Below, one piece after another: positions 1 through 8,080 of a stretch of 64,000 nt of DNA; position 1 is the stretch's first letter; every line of letters starts with the position of its first letter. This stretch comes from Candidatus Nucleicultrix amoebiphila FS5 (lineage in GTDB: Bacteria > Pseudomonadota > Alphaproteobacteria > Caedimonadales > Nucleicultricaceae): assembly GCF_002117145.1 (NCBI RefSeq), contig NZ_CP008743.1, positions 1,240,001-1,304,000 on the forward strand, read 5' to 3'. The translations under genes were made by a program, and so were the position numbers. Below the pieces are notes generated by a model that was not told the origin of the DNA, did no database searches, and worked only from the letters and a program-made list of their open reading frames with translations.

Positions 1-1037
1 CGGGCATTCTCGGAATAGACTTGAAGAAGCTCCGAGAATCGAAGCGTGCTTTTCTGCTGAGCTTGCAAAGACGGATGGAATGCTTTTATTTTTTCAATGC
101 TGGGAATAAATCCTGGTGCTACTTCTCCCATTCTTTCTAACGTCCAACCTTGCCCCACCATTTTTAACATAAAAATTTCGAGGTGCTGCCAGAGAGTAGG
201 CAAAACAATTTTGATCAATTGAGTCCCTTGAGGGTCAGGGCTCTCTTCATTATTCGTGCACCACGTCGTCCACAATTCTTGAAATGGTCTCAAGAACGGT
301 TTTTCAATTTCCTTTTCCTGTTCAAGGGTCAACTCTTCACCGCTTGTTTTTTTGCTGTGAACGACGGCATCAGCATTTTCTTTTCCTTCAAGCGTGAGAA
401 CGACCAACAATCTTTCTATGGCCCAGAACCATGTAATATGGCGATTATAGAGTTGGCTCGTTGACGCTAAAAGACGATAGTCTTCTTCGACAGAAGTTAG
501 ACCAGGAGAGGCATCTCCTGAATGAAGAAGTTTTTGATGGGCTTCTTTAATCGCCCATAAATGTTGAAGACATTTTGTGTTTGCCAATTGATGAAGATAG
601 AGAGGTTTAACGCTCTCCATTCTAGCGCTTGCTATGACAGTTGTTGTTTTTTTCTCGCGTTCACTGAGCTCATTAAAATTCTCACCTACAGGAACATAAT
701 TCTGAGTAATGAGATTTTGCAAAGCATGATCTTCATAAGGAAGCGTGCTCAATTCTCGAATAATATCCGCGATCACATTTTTTAAAAATTCAAAAACTTC
801 ATTTCCCATTTTTCCTTTCAGGAGCCTCAATTCTTCTTCATTCTTTAAAGCAATGTCTTTCCACATCTGAATCGCTTGCTTTGTTTTTAAGAGGACTCCC
901 GCAGGGGTTCGTGGCCGTCCAATGGTTTTTGTTTGTTGAAGAGAATCGTCAAGATACTCTTGAAAACTAGCTTTGACGTGTGTGTTGAGAGCAATAAGGA
1001 TGAAACAAGATATGCTTAACCGTTTGAATGAATTCAC
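1..1037 (-). CDS. Exported protein of unknown function (C-terminus beyond left edge)
   Basis: An open frame runs on the minus strand from a GTG at 1037-1035 through the left edge without a stop, so at least 345 codons are present and the C-terminus is missing. GGAG sits six bases before the GTG. The N-terminus (Met-Asn-Ser-Phe-Lys, then a hydrophobic stretch ending near Val-Lys-Ala) looks like a Sec signal peptide. The mature part is mostly helical and charged, with several Trp residues and no motif I recognise. It lies downstream of the PAS gene on the same strand. Its Shine-Dalgarno lies in one arm of a hairpin (1041-1077). Plus-strand open frames over this region are shadows. Confidence 0.75.
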   Translation of the reverse strand, partial: MNSFKRLSISCFILIALNTHVKASFQEYLDDSLQQTKTIGRPRTPAGVLLKTKQAIQMWKDIALKNEEELRLLKGKMGNEVFEFLKNVIADIIRELSTLPYEDHALQNLITQNYVPVGENFNELSEREKKTTTVIASARMESVKPLYLHQLANTKCLQHLWAIKEAHQKLLHSGDASPGLTSVEEDYRLLASTSQLYNRHITWFWAIERLLVVLTLEGKENADAVVHSKKTSGEELTLEQEKEIEKPFLRPFQELWTTWCTNNEESPDPQGTQLIKIVLPTLWQHLEIFMLKMVGQGWTLERMGEVAPGFIPSIEKIKAFHPSLQAQQKSTLRFSELLQVYSENA

Positions 1038-1040
1038 AAA

Positions 1041-1077
1041 AATCTCCAATTTTTTGCATGCTAAAATTGGGAGATTA
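1041..1077 (-). promoter_or_regulatory. Hairpin covering the ribosome-binding site of the left-edge gene
   Basis: Two nearly complementary arms (AATCTCCAATTTT and its partner with one extra base) flank a short loop containing GCATGC. Read on the minus strand, the second arm contains the GGAG of the gene starting at 1037 and is followed by a short T-run. It could be a terminator for the upstream PAS gene, or a structure that hides the ribosome-binding site. The sequence alone does not decide between them. Confidence 0.4.
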
Positions 1078-1114
1078 AGGAATAGTTAATCAAAAACGAA
1101 GAAAAATCTTTAAC

Positions 1115-2065
1115 TTAAGATTTTTTATCGTTGCGACGACGTTTAAATGGAATTGGACTATCACTTAAAGGATAGGGTCTCTCAATAAACGGTGCTTCTG
1201 TTTTGATTAAATGAGAGGCTTGAGCATTTTGTGTCGCAGATTTTATTATGCTTGCTGCATCCTTGAAATCGCTGGGGAATATAACTCCTCCAATGGATAC
1301 TTTAGGTATGAGTGTCTCACCTTGCTGACCCTCAACACGCACTTCGTTGACTAGGCTTAAAAGTCGTTCCGTCGTTTGAGCGACACCCCATTGATCACAT
1401 TCTTTGACGACGAGACCAAAGCTGACAGGAGTCGTATGACCTAAAAAATCATCAAAACGTGTGATATGGCGTATATGTTGAGCAGTGTTGAGAACCAATT
1501 CTTTCACAGGCTTAATGCCGTGACCACAGGCAAGGGCCATAATTTGATCAAACTCAATGACCAAAAAAGCCCATGACATACCTTTCGAAAAAGCAGTTTG
1601 TTCTAAATATGAGGATAAAAGCTCGTGAAGCATGTCAGGCCCCGGTAAATGACTAATAGAGTCATAACCTGATGTTTCTTTTGAGCCTAACTTTAAAGGT
1701 TGCTCTGCAGAAGGTTGAATTGTGCCATGAATAGCTTGAGGGATTCCCTGAAAATCATAGATAACCGTGCCTTTCTCTTCTATCAAGACAGGGCTGCGAC
1801 CATTCGGATGTAATGTATACTCAACCCTATAAGAAGAGTTATCGCGCGATGTGTTGGCAATGGCGGTTAATCGGTGCCAAAAACCCTGGTTATCGAGATA
1901 TTCCATATAAGATGGGCCATTCATCTGTGAGGATGCTTCTTCTATCAAAAGAGATATAGGCCCTTGCCAGAGGATTTGATCACTGGTGAGATCAACACGA
2001 AAAGAGATATCACCATAAAGCTTAAGAAGGTCTTCTGTTTCAAGTTTTTGCACGGCTTTTACCAT
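1115..2065 (-). CDS. PAS protein with degenerate GGDEF domain
   Basis: The 316-residue protein has no signal peptide or membrane segment. The first ~130 residues resemble a PAS sensor domain. Residues ~140-290 resemble a diguanylate cyclase (GGDEF) fold: the late VSIGGV strand and the typical Ile-Ile-Lys-Ser-Ala-Thr-Gln-Asn-Ala helix are present. However, the GGDEF signature itself is replaced by Thr-Thr-Pro-Val-Ser before Phe-Gly-Leu-Val-Val, so c-di-GMP synthesis is not expected. The C-terminus ends in a basic cluster (KRRRNDKK). It is probably a cytosolic sensor or scaffold that lost catalysis. It lies alone, divergent from xseB. Confidence 0.6.
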   Translation of the reverse strand: MVKAVQKLETEDLLKLYGDISFRVDLTSDQILWQGPISLLIEEASSQMNGPSYMEYLDNQGFWHRLTAIANTSRDNSSYRVEYTLHPNGRSPVLIEEKGTVIYDFQGIPQAIHGTIQPSAEQPLKLGSKETSGYDSISHLPGPDMLHELLSSYLEQTAFSKGMSWAFLVIEFDQIMALACGHGIKPVKELVLNTAQHIRHITRFDDFLGHTTPVSFGLVVKECDQWGVAQTTERLLSLVNEVRVEGQQGETLIPKVSIGGVIFPSDFKDAASIIKSATQNAQASHLIKTEAPFIERPYPLSDSPIPFKRRRNDKKS

Positions 2066-2275
2066 AAAACCCTCCCATCTTTCTTATCATATCCTTATAT
2101 TTTCAGCCTATCATGGTACATATTGCAAAGTTGTTAACAGTCTGTAAAAAAACTCTAAAAACCCTCCTTAATTTCATGAAAACAGTTCTGGAGTCGGTTG
2201 GCGTGGTTCTGGTATATGTCTCCCCTTGACCTTATAAAAAAAACATGATCCCTTTGAAGCTCCAGGATCATAGGG

Positions 2276-2533
2276 ATGAAAATGACAGATCAACCATCAA
2301 CAAAAGAAATAACACTTTCTTTCGAAGCCGCTCTCAAAGAGTTGGAAGAGATTGTACGCAAGATGGAAAGTGGGCAAGTTCCTCTAGAAGAAGCAATTGC
2401 TTTTTATGAAAGAGGTACAGAACTTCGTGAGCGTTGTGAGGGGCTTTTAAAGAGCGCACAGCTTAAAATTGAAGAAGTTACCCTGGATGCACAAAAGCAC
2501 CCTAAAGTTACGCTATCTGATCTTGAGCCATAG
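2276..2533 (+). CDS. xseB: Exodeoxyribonuclease VII small subunit
   Basis: The 85-residue protein matches the XseB family in length and in its two-helix pattern: Phe-Glu-Ala-Ala-Leu-Lys-Glu-Leu-Glu, then Val-Pro-Leu-Glu-Glu-Ala, then Tyr-Glu-Arg-Gly. Several copies bind one XseA subunit to form exonuclease VII, which degrades single-stranded DNA. XseA is encoded at 33.9-35.1 kb. Two starts are possible: ATG 2276 (AGGA eight bases upstream) or ATG 2282 (AGGG six bases upstream). The stop lies three bases before the ispA start, so the two genes are co-transcribed, as is common in proteobacteria. Confidence 0.93.
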   Translation: MKMTDQPSTKEITLSFEAALKELEEIVRKMESGQVPLEEAIAFYERGTELRERCEGLLKSAQLKIEEVTLDAQKHPKVTLSDLEP

Positions 2534-2536
2534 GCT

Positions 2537-3427
2537 ATGACAAATTTCGAAGAAGCATTGACCAAAACCCGTCAGCAGGTTGATACCTATCTTCAATCTT
2601 TAATCCACGCTTGGCAGGGAAGAATACCTGTAAGATTATCCTCTGCCATGGCTTATAGTCTCATGACTCCGGGAAAGCGCTTTCGACCTTTCTTAACTCT
2701 GAATTTTGTGGAACTTTTAGGAGGAGTGTCACACCAAGCTCTGCCAGTAGCGGCTGCCATTGAAATGGTTCATTGTTATTCTTTAATCCATGATGATTTG
2801 CCTGCAATGGATAATGCATCCCTGCGTCGCGGTCAGCCAACAGTTCATGTTAAATTCGATGAAGCGACAGCACTTTTGGCGGGCAATAGTTTACTTACCG
2901 AAGGACTATATCTTCTGTCCGATACCAAAACCCATTCCAATCCACAAACACGTCTTGAATTAATTCAAGGACTTCTCGAAGCCTCCGGTGGAAAAGGAAT
3001 GATGGGGGGGCAGATGTTGGATATGGAAAGTTCTACAAAATTTTATAGTTTAAGTGAAATTGAACATCTGCAAAATTTAAAAACAGGAGCGATGATTGCG
3101 TTCAGTTGTGCGGCGGCAGGTCTGATCATGCACGTGCAATCCTCCCTCCTAAAGAACCTTGAAAAATATGGGTATAATCTTGGTCTTGCCTATCAGATTC
3201 GCGATGATCTTATGGATGTAGAATCCACGGCTCTTGTGGTGGGCAAGCCCGTTGGTCAGAATCAACAGGCACAGAAACCAACTTTTGTTAGTCTTCTTGG
3301 GGTTGAAGGGGCACGCAAAAAAGCTGAAGACTTAGTGGAAGAATGTCTCAGTCTATTAGAATCCTTTGGACCCAAATCAGATCTTTTGCGCTCAGCAACC
3401 CTCTTCGTTCTTCATCGCGCCTTTTGA
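2537..3427 (+). CDS. ispA: Polyprenyl (farnesyl) diphosphate synthase
   Basis: The 296-residue all-helical prenyltransferase condenses isopentenyl diphosphate with allylic diphosphates to make farnesyl diphosphate for quinones and the undecaprenyl carrier. The first Asp-rich motif is DDLPAMD followed by LRRG (residues ~91-105). The second is DDLMDV (~224-229). The Gly-Lys-Arg-Phe-Arg-Pro substrate motif is at ~46-51. In the first motif the usual further Asp residues are replaced by Asn-Ala-Ser, but the DDxxxxD core is kept. Length is normal. It follows xseB by three bases. The dxs gene that often follows in alphaproteobacteria is absent here. Confidence 0.92.
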   Translation: MTNFEEALTKTRQQVDTYLQSLIHAWQGRIPVRLSSAMAYSLMTPGKRFRPFLTLNFVELLGGVSHQALPVAAAIEMVHCYSLIHDDLPAMDNASLRRGQPTVHVKFDEATALLAGNSLLTEGLYLLSDTKTHSNPQTRLELIQGLLEASGGKGMMGGQMLDMESSTKFYSLSEIEHLQNLKTGAMIAFSCAAAGLIMHVQSSLLKNLEKYGYNLGLAYQIRDDLMDVESTALVVGKPVGQNQQAQKPTFVSLLGVEGARKKAEDLVEECLSLLESFGPKSDLLRSATLFVLHRAF

Positions 3428-3450
3428 CTTTATATTTTATGCACTCAACG

Positions 3451-3834
3451 TTAACTCGGAGGGAGAGGCTGACGAATCGTGATCACTATGTTCATAGGGC
3501 TAAAGGGGAGACCAAAAAATTTATATTGTAGAGTTCCTGTAAGATCCACATAGGTTTTGGGTACAATAACTACATTAAAAGAAATTGTCTTCGTAATCCC
3601 CCGAATTTGCGTCTTGGCGTAATTGGTCAGATCATTTTCGCTGGCATCAGGATGGATGAAAGCATAGCGCGCTGTATTTGAGAGAGCATAGTTTAGGTAA
3701 GATTTTTCCCACATGCTAATGCCAAAATCGATCACGCCAAAAACAATCAGAATAAAAACAGGGGCTGCAAAAGCAAATTCTATCAAGGCATTGCCTCTTG
3801 TATGACGACAAAAATAGGGCAGAACTTTTAACAT
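3451..3834 (-). CDS. TadE-like pseudopilin
   Basis: The 127-residue protein has a short basic head ending Arg-Gly-Asn-Ala-Leu-Ile-Glu-Phe-Ala, then a hydrophobic helix (~17-42), which is the TadE/TadF signature with the conserved Glu at +5. Such proteins are minor pilins of tight-adherence (Flp) pili, cleaved by a TadV-type peptidase and anchored in the inner membrane. It is the last gene of a three-gene pilin operon. Its ATG directly follows the TAA of the gene upstream. Confidence 0.75.
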   Translation of the reverse strand: MLKVLPYFCRHTRGNALIEFAFAAPVFILIVFGVIDFGISMWEKSYLNYALSNTARYAFIHPDASENDLTNYAKTQIRGITKTISFNVVIVPKTYVDLTGTLQYKFFGLPFSPMNIVITIRQPLPPS

Positions 3835-4278
3835 TTACTGGACTCTCACAGTTGCCGTAAATTCAATAGGAAAAGGATTTGTTAAAGGTAATAAGGTGGT
3901 GAGGGGAACAGATGTTTTTGCATCAATTAAAAAATATCTTCCAGGAATTGATCCGTCAGCGCAGGGTCCATTGCAAGTTGATGGAGGTCCCTCAATACAG
4001 CCGCAAAATGAACTAACGGTTATGGTTAAGGGTGTGATTTTGGTTGCTTGTTGTATGGCTGCTTTCGTACCTGTGCCACTCACATCCTTTGGGTTTGCAT
4101 TGGCGTAAAGCACGCCCGCATTGACAGCAATATTGAGAGCATTTCTTTTAATCAAAATTAAGCTGAAATCAAAAAGACCAGAAAGAATTAAGATTAAAAA
4201 AGGCATGATAAGAGCAAACTCTATCAAAGCTGCCCCATTCTTCGACCAAATTCCTTTGCTTTTCTTAAACCAATTCAT
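3835..4278 (-). CDS. TadE-like pseudopilin with Cys-rich region
   Basis: The 147-residue protein shares the TadE pattern: a basic head, then Gly-Ala-Ala-Leu-Ile-Glu-Phe-Ala and a hydrophobic helix (~16-40). The mature part carries four Cys residues in a Gly/Pro-rich loop (Phe-Cys-Gly-Cys ... Thr-Cys-Asn-Gly-Pro-Cys, ~91-107), suggesting disulfides in the periplasm or on the pilus. It lies ten bases after the TadG-like gene and abuts the third pilin gene, so the three are very probably one transcript. Confidence 0.72.
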   Translation of the reverse strand: MNWFKKSKGIWSKNGAALIEFALIMPFLILILSGLFDFSLILIKRNALNIAVNAGVLYANANPKDVSGTGTKAAIQQATKITPLTITVSSFCGCIEGPPSTCNGPCADGSIPGRYFLIDAKTSVPLTTLLPLTNPFPIEFTATVRVQ

Positions 4279-4288
4279 AAACCTTCTC

Positions 4289-5542
4289 TTATTCTACGAG
4301 CTTCACTTTTCCTATTTTGAAAGCGGATTCAGTTGGACAAGAACTTCCTAGAGTGGCGCCCCCCGTGAATGTAATTGTGTTTGCAGCCAACTGTACACAG
4401 ACGCTTCCAGCCGCACTCGTGGAGCCTGCATATTTTAAAGAGGATGATGGAAAATATAATATTCCGGACAGAATTTGGGCGCTGCCACCCGTTACGGAAT
4501 GGGTTAAACCAGAGGCTCTTCGATCTTCAAAAAACAAAAAGCCTGCCCATTGTCCTGTTGGGGAAGCAGATAAATTAGTACTTGCTCCCCCTGCAATAGT
4601 AACCGTTGGATAATTCGAATTCGTTGAGCTGGTCAAAATAAAAGTAACATCTTTTCCAGTCATTTGAGATTGCGCTCCCAGACTTAAAGATCCTCGGTCT
4701 ATAATATAGACACCAGGATTAAGCGTCACATTCGCTTTACCCGTGAGACTCATGCCACCACAATAAACACCAGGGTTGAGGGTGACTTTTGATTTGGTCG
4801 AATAATTATTCGTTGTGCACCCTGAAAAAGAGGGAGGTTTGAGGTTAATAAATGGATCTTGTATGGGAGGCACTCCAGTATCAATGCCATTTTTAATGTT
4901 TAAATTCGCATTACTGGTTGATTTATAGTTCCCCACAATGGCAACAAAGTCCGTCGTCAAAGTGCTATTACCAACAATGCTCATTGCGGCTGAGCCTGTC
5001 GCATTAATGCCTATACCACAATTATCCATGCGAACATTCGCTCCACCGCTGAGTGTCAGAGCAGACGAGCTTGTGACGCCGCTCACACTCGCTGAAGTCA
5101 TGAAAGCACAAATGGGCAAGATCTTTGTGCTGGCGACAGAACGGGTATTGAGCGTGATACTATCAATTCCAAAATACTTGAGAAGACGTAAGTTTCCCGG
5201 TTGCGATAATTTTACTTCGACAGCCAATGGATCTCCTATAAAGGCTCCTGTCGATGGGGGATTATTAAAAGTGAATGTCCCCATTGTGGAAGAAAAGCTA
5301 TTTTTATTGGCGGCATCTAACGCATAATTATACGCTTGGGCTGAGCTCTGATAAACCAAAGCCCAGGCTCCATTAATAGCACCTGTATCCGAGGCCTGTT
5401 GCAATTTTCTTTTTTGATCAAAAAGACTGCCAAAATCAATGGAAAGGGTCAGGAATCCTATCAGCAAAGGAATAACAAAGACTGCCATAATCGCTATGGC
5501 CCCTTGCTGACCGTGTAAAAATTTTTTCAAACGCGTCACCAC
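4289..5542 (-). CDS. TadG-like protein (Flp pilus-assembly N-terminal domain)
   Basis: The 417-residue protein starts with a GTG that has GGGAG eight bases upstream. Residues ~14-50 form the TadG/Flp N-terminal signature (Gly-Ala-Ile-Ala-Ile-Met-Ala-Val, a membrane helix, then a Gln-Lys-Arg-Lys-Leu-Gln-Gln-Ala-Ser-Asp motif). The long remainder is rich in Gly, Ser, Thr and Asn with beta-type repeats, consistent with an extracytoplasmic fibre or adhesin region. It is first in a pilin operon. No ATPase, secretin or prepilin peptidase genes are nearby, so the machinery must be encoded elsewhere or is lost. Confidence 0.72.
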   Translation of the reverse strand: MVTRLKKFLHGQQGAIAIMAVFVIPLLIGFLTLSIDFGSLFDQKRKLQQASDTGAINGAWALVYQSSAQAYNYALDAANKNSFSSTMGTFTFNNPPSTGAFIGDPLAVEVKLSQPGNLRLLKYFGIDSITLNTRSVASTKILPICAFMTSASVSGVTSSSALTLSGGANVRMDNCGIGINATGSAAMSIVGNSTLTTDFVAIVGNYKSTSNANLNIKNGIDTGVPPIQDPFINLKPPSFSGCTTNNYSTKSKVTLNPGVYCGGMSLTGKANVTLNPGVYIIDRGSLSLGAQSQMTGKDVTFILTSSTNSNYPTVTIAGGASTNLSASPTGQWAGFLFFEDRRASGLTHSVTGGSAQILSGILYFPSSSLKYAGSTSAAGSVCVQLAANTITFTGGATLGSSCPTESAFKIGKVKLVE

Positions 5543-5700
5543 TCTCTAAGCTCCCTGATAATTATAGTATAGCAAAAAAGTTAATAAATGGGGGATCTTC
5601 GTCTGGTTTTCTATGACCAAAACCCTTTCATTAAGCATCCAGTAATAAATTATAAATAAAAATTTAATTAAATTTAATTAAAAATAAAAATACATAAATA

Positions 5701-5730
5701 TTGACACATAGTAATAGATTGAATTAATTA
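5701..5730 (+). promoter_or_regulatory. Possible promoter of the DUF2608-like gene
   Basis: A perfect TTGACA (5701-5706) lies about 50 bases before the start codon of the exported HAD-like gene, in very AT-rich DNA. A weak TAATTA follows at 18 bases. The -35 box is convincing and the -10 box is not. Confidence 0.4.
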
Positions 5731-5755
5731 TCGCTGCTCACTAAGGAATATTCAT

Positions 5756-6922
5756 TTGTATTTTAATTTCATTTCTATTTGCCTTTTTGGTTTATTTTTT
5801 CCCCTATCATCTCACGCTACTGATGTTCTCTCGCCTTTAAAAGTCGATGAAGGAGAGGCGAGTTCGACGCTCAAAATAAGGCTTAATGTTCTGGGTCAAC
5901 AGAGTGAAGAAAAAGTAAAACCTCAGGGTGTGAATCTACAGTGTTCTGAAGAAGAAATTCATGAACCGACACCGCTTAAACAGCCGAGCATCGAACAACA
6001 AAGCTCCCCAAAAAAAGAAAACTCTTTTCCCATCGTTATTGAAGAAGCTCAGAAAGTGGAAAAATTTAAACATGTTGATTTTTCCAAATTTGTTAATGAA
6101 GAAGAAATCATCTTCGCTTTTTTTGATATTGATAAAACTCTCGTTATGGAGAATTTTTTGACTCTTCATTTATCGTCCCCTGACCGACTCTATTTCTTAA
6201 AAGCTTTTAAAGAAGGGAGTAATTTCGACGGCGATGAAGAGCAGTATCAAAAATTTGAACAGTTTTATGCAAGCTACACCTTAGATTGTTTAACTGCTGA
6301 GACTTATCCCCAAACCCGTCTCGTTGAAGACTGTATCGTTGATAAGTTGAAATTTCTAAAAAGTAAAAAAGTGATAGTTGTTGGCTTAACAGCACGACAC
6401 GGGGCCATTGCCGGATTGACCCACGCTGATCTAAAGTCTAAGGGGATTGATTTTGAAGACCTGTCTGGGTTAGGAGATCATGAGGTTATCCACAAAGATA
6501 GTCCAGAAACATTAAAACATGGAACTTATTTCACGGGGAATCATCGTAAAAAAGCTGAGGCGATTCCAGAACTTGTTGCAGAAATTCTGAGAAAATTAGA
6601 CATCCTGAAAAAATTAGAAAATACATCTCCAGTGAAGATTAGAGCTTTTCATTTTGATGACAACCTTGTTGAAATTGCAGGGTTCAAAAAGGGGGATGTT
6701 GGGTCTTCTGAACGTTTGCCAGGTCCCTTAACCATATACCCTATCTATTACGCGTGGCATGATAATTTTATGAATAAGTTAGTAGAAAAACCGAACCAAC
6801 TCTTCCGCGAAATAGACGAAGATTTTTATTATGAACGCTTTCTTCCCCAACAGTTGGATAAAATGACCCGAGAGGTCAATGAAAATAGGTCTAGCACTTC
6901 TTTGGATGAGGAAAAAAAGTAG
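5756..6922 (+). CDS. Exported HAD-like protein (DUF2608 type)
   Basis: The 388-residue protein probably starts at TTG 5756, with AAGGA eight bases upstream. A signal peptide ends near Ser-His-Ala-Thr. The body is a haloacid dehalogenase fold: motif I is Phe-Phe-Asp-Ile-Asp-Lys-Thr-Leu (~122-129), motif II is Val-Val-Gly-Leu-Thr-Ala-Arg (~209-215), a motif III lysine lies in Arg-Lys-Lys-Ala-Glu (~265), and motif IV is Phe-His-Phe-Asp-Asp-Asn (~299-304). All catalytic positions are kept, so phosphatase activity is plausible. DUF2608 proteins are known mainly from intracellular bacteria. The substrate is unknown and the location is probably periplasmic or exported. Confidence 0.72.
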   Translation: MYFNFISICLFGLFFPLSSHATDVLSPLKVDEGEASSTLKIRLNVLGQQSEEKVKPQGVNLQCSEEEIHEPTPLKQPSIEQQSSPKKENSFPIVIEEAQKVEKFKHVDFSKFVNEEEIIFAFFDIDKTLVMENFLTLHLSSPDRLYFLKAFKEGSNFDGDEEQYQKFEQFYASYTLDCLTAETYPQTRLVEDCIVDKLKFLKSKKVIVVGLTARHGAIAGLTHADLKSKGIDFEDLSGLGDHEVIHKDSPETLKHGTYFTGNHRKKAEAIPELVAEILRKLDILKKLENTSPVKIRAFHFDDNLVEIAGFKKGDVGSSERLPGPLTIYPIYYAWHDNFMNKLVEKPNQLFREIDEDFYYERFLPQQLDKMTREVNENRSSTSLDEEKK

Positions 6923-6995
6923 TCCCTCCCCCTCTTAATCGTCAAAAAGTGATATAATAAACTTGAGGCATCGTTTAATCAGGGAGGTTATCTAT

Positions 6996-7232
6996 GTGAA
7001 AGACAAAGAAGTTGCCTGCTGTTACCATCGGCTTTTAGACAAGATTGCGTGGGTTCTCGTGGTCATTGGTGCTCTTAACTGGGGATTGGTAGGGTTGTTT
7101 CATTTCGACCTTGTTTCTTTCTTGTTGGGGTCAGTGCCCATGATTGAAAGAATTGTTTACATTCTTGTTGGTCTTGCAGGTCTTTATTTAGTGGTTTTCT
7201 TCTGCCGTTGCTGCATGGCATGTAAGAAATAA
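6996..7232 (+). CDS. DUF378 small membrane protein
   Basis: GGGAGG stands eight bases before GTG 6996, which fits better than an in-frame TTG further upstream. This gives a 78-residue protein. It matches DUF378: Leu-Asp-Lys-Ile-Ala, Ile-Gly-Ala-Leu-Asn-Trp-Gly-Leu-Val-Gly, then a second helix Ile-Val-Tyr-Ile-Leu-Val-Gly-Leu-Ala-Gly. Two membrane helices are evident. The tail has a Cys-Arg-Cys-Cys-Met-Ala-Cys cluster and the head has a Cys-Cys pair, which might bind metal (inference). Function unknown. Confidence 0.8.
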   Translation: MKDKEVACCYHRLLDKIAWVLVVIGALNWGLVGLFHFDLVSFLLGSVPMIERIVYILVGLAGLYLVVFFCRCCMACKK

Positions 7233-7264
7233 AAGCAAGTCCTCTTAAGAGGACTTGCTTTTAA
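7231..7264. terminator. Bidirectional terminator hairpin
   Basis: AAAAGCAAGTCCTC and its exact complement flank a TTAA loop, giving a 14-bp stem with A-run and T-run ends. It sits between the DUF378 gene and the convergent gene ending at 7274, so it can stop both. Confidence 0.85.
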
Positions 7265-7273
7265 AAGCTTTCT

Positions 7274-7819
7274 TTATTTATCAAGGCTCAGCTTTGAGTG
7301 CTTACTGTTTGATGGTGTAAAAAAGCGAATATCTTTTGTTCTATAAGGTTCTAGCTTAGTTGCAAGAGTAGTTGAAATAGCGCCCTTAACTTCGATAAGG
7401 ACTGATGTCTTCTTTTTTCCTGAAGGTGATGTGTCGATCTCGTATGACACTTTGATCCCATCTTTTTCAATGCCTGCACCATTTTTAAAATCGTTTGAAA
7501 GCCTAACGAGCATTGGAAAATGTGTTTCTAAAAGATCTTTAACTTTTTTAGTGTGATCAGAATCACCTTCCAGATCAAGGCTGTATGTCTTCTTCTCGAT
7601 GCTTGCTTTTGGGGCTGTGGTCTTTGCTTTTGAAATTTCTTCTGTTTTTATTCTTATACTACGATTTTTAGCCCACGCGTTATATCCTTGAGGATTTTGT
7701 CTTGGATGTGTCGATGTCGAATAATCCTCAACAAAAAAGCTAGAGCTTGCAAGCGTCTTTTGAGAAAAAGTTTGTGTTAATGTTAATATTGTTAACAAAA
7801 AAACTAATTTTTTTAACAT
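7274..7819 (-). CDS. Exported protein of unknown function
   Basis: The 181-residue protein starts at an ATG with AGAGG seven bases upstream. A signal peptide ends near Lys-Thr-Leu-Ala-Ser. The mature part is basic, with a Lys/Thr-rich linker (~55-75) and then a compact region (~80-170) rich in beta-type segments. No domain is recognised. It is monocistronic, ended by the shared hairpin at 7231-7264. About 260 bases of AT-rich DNA precede it, with no further gene seen there. Confidence 0.6.
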   Translation of the reverse strand: MLKKLVFLLTILTLTQTFSQKTLASSSFFVEDYSTSTHPRQNPQGYNAWAKNRSIRIKTEEISKAKTTAPKASIEKKTYSLDLEGDSDHTKKVKDLLETHFPMLVRLSNDFKNGAGIEKDGIKVSYEIDTSPSGKKKTSVLIEVKGAISTTLATKLEPYRTKDIRFFTPSNSKHSKLSLDK

Positions 7820-8080
7820 AATTGTACCTCTTGTGTTTAAATTAAAAACATAAATACAGTAAAAAATGCAAAATACAAATATTTTATATTTAAATTATTA
7901 TTAGTTTAATTGTAATAAAATTAATTATTATTTTTAATAAAAGTTTTCTATAGCATGGTGTTTGATGTCAAAAAGAAGGGAGCGCGACACGCTTAGACGC
8001 CTCCCTACGTTTAGGACAATTTTTCTAATTATTTCAAAAGGTAAGAGTAAAACATTAACAATGTATTAAGCAAAAAAAGC

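Noticed and set aside
183-785. Two plus-strand open frames at the left edge
   Set aside because: They lie opposite a long minus-strand frame with signal peptide, ribosome site and coding character that runs off the edge; no ribosome sites of their own.
7977-8015. GGGAG/CTCCC hairpin in the gap before the 7274 gene
   Set aside because: Short stem with bulge and no T-run or adjacent stop that it would serve.
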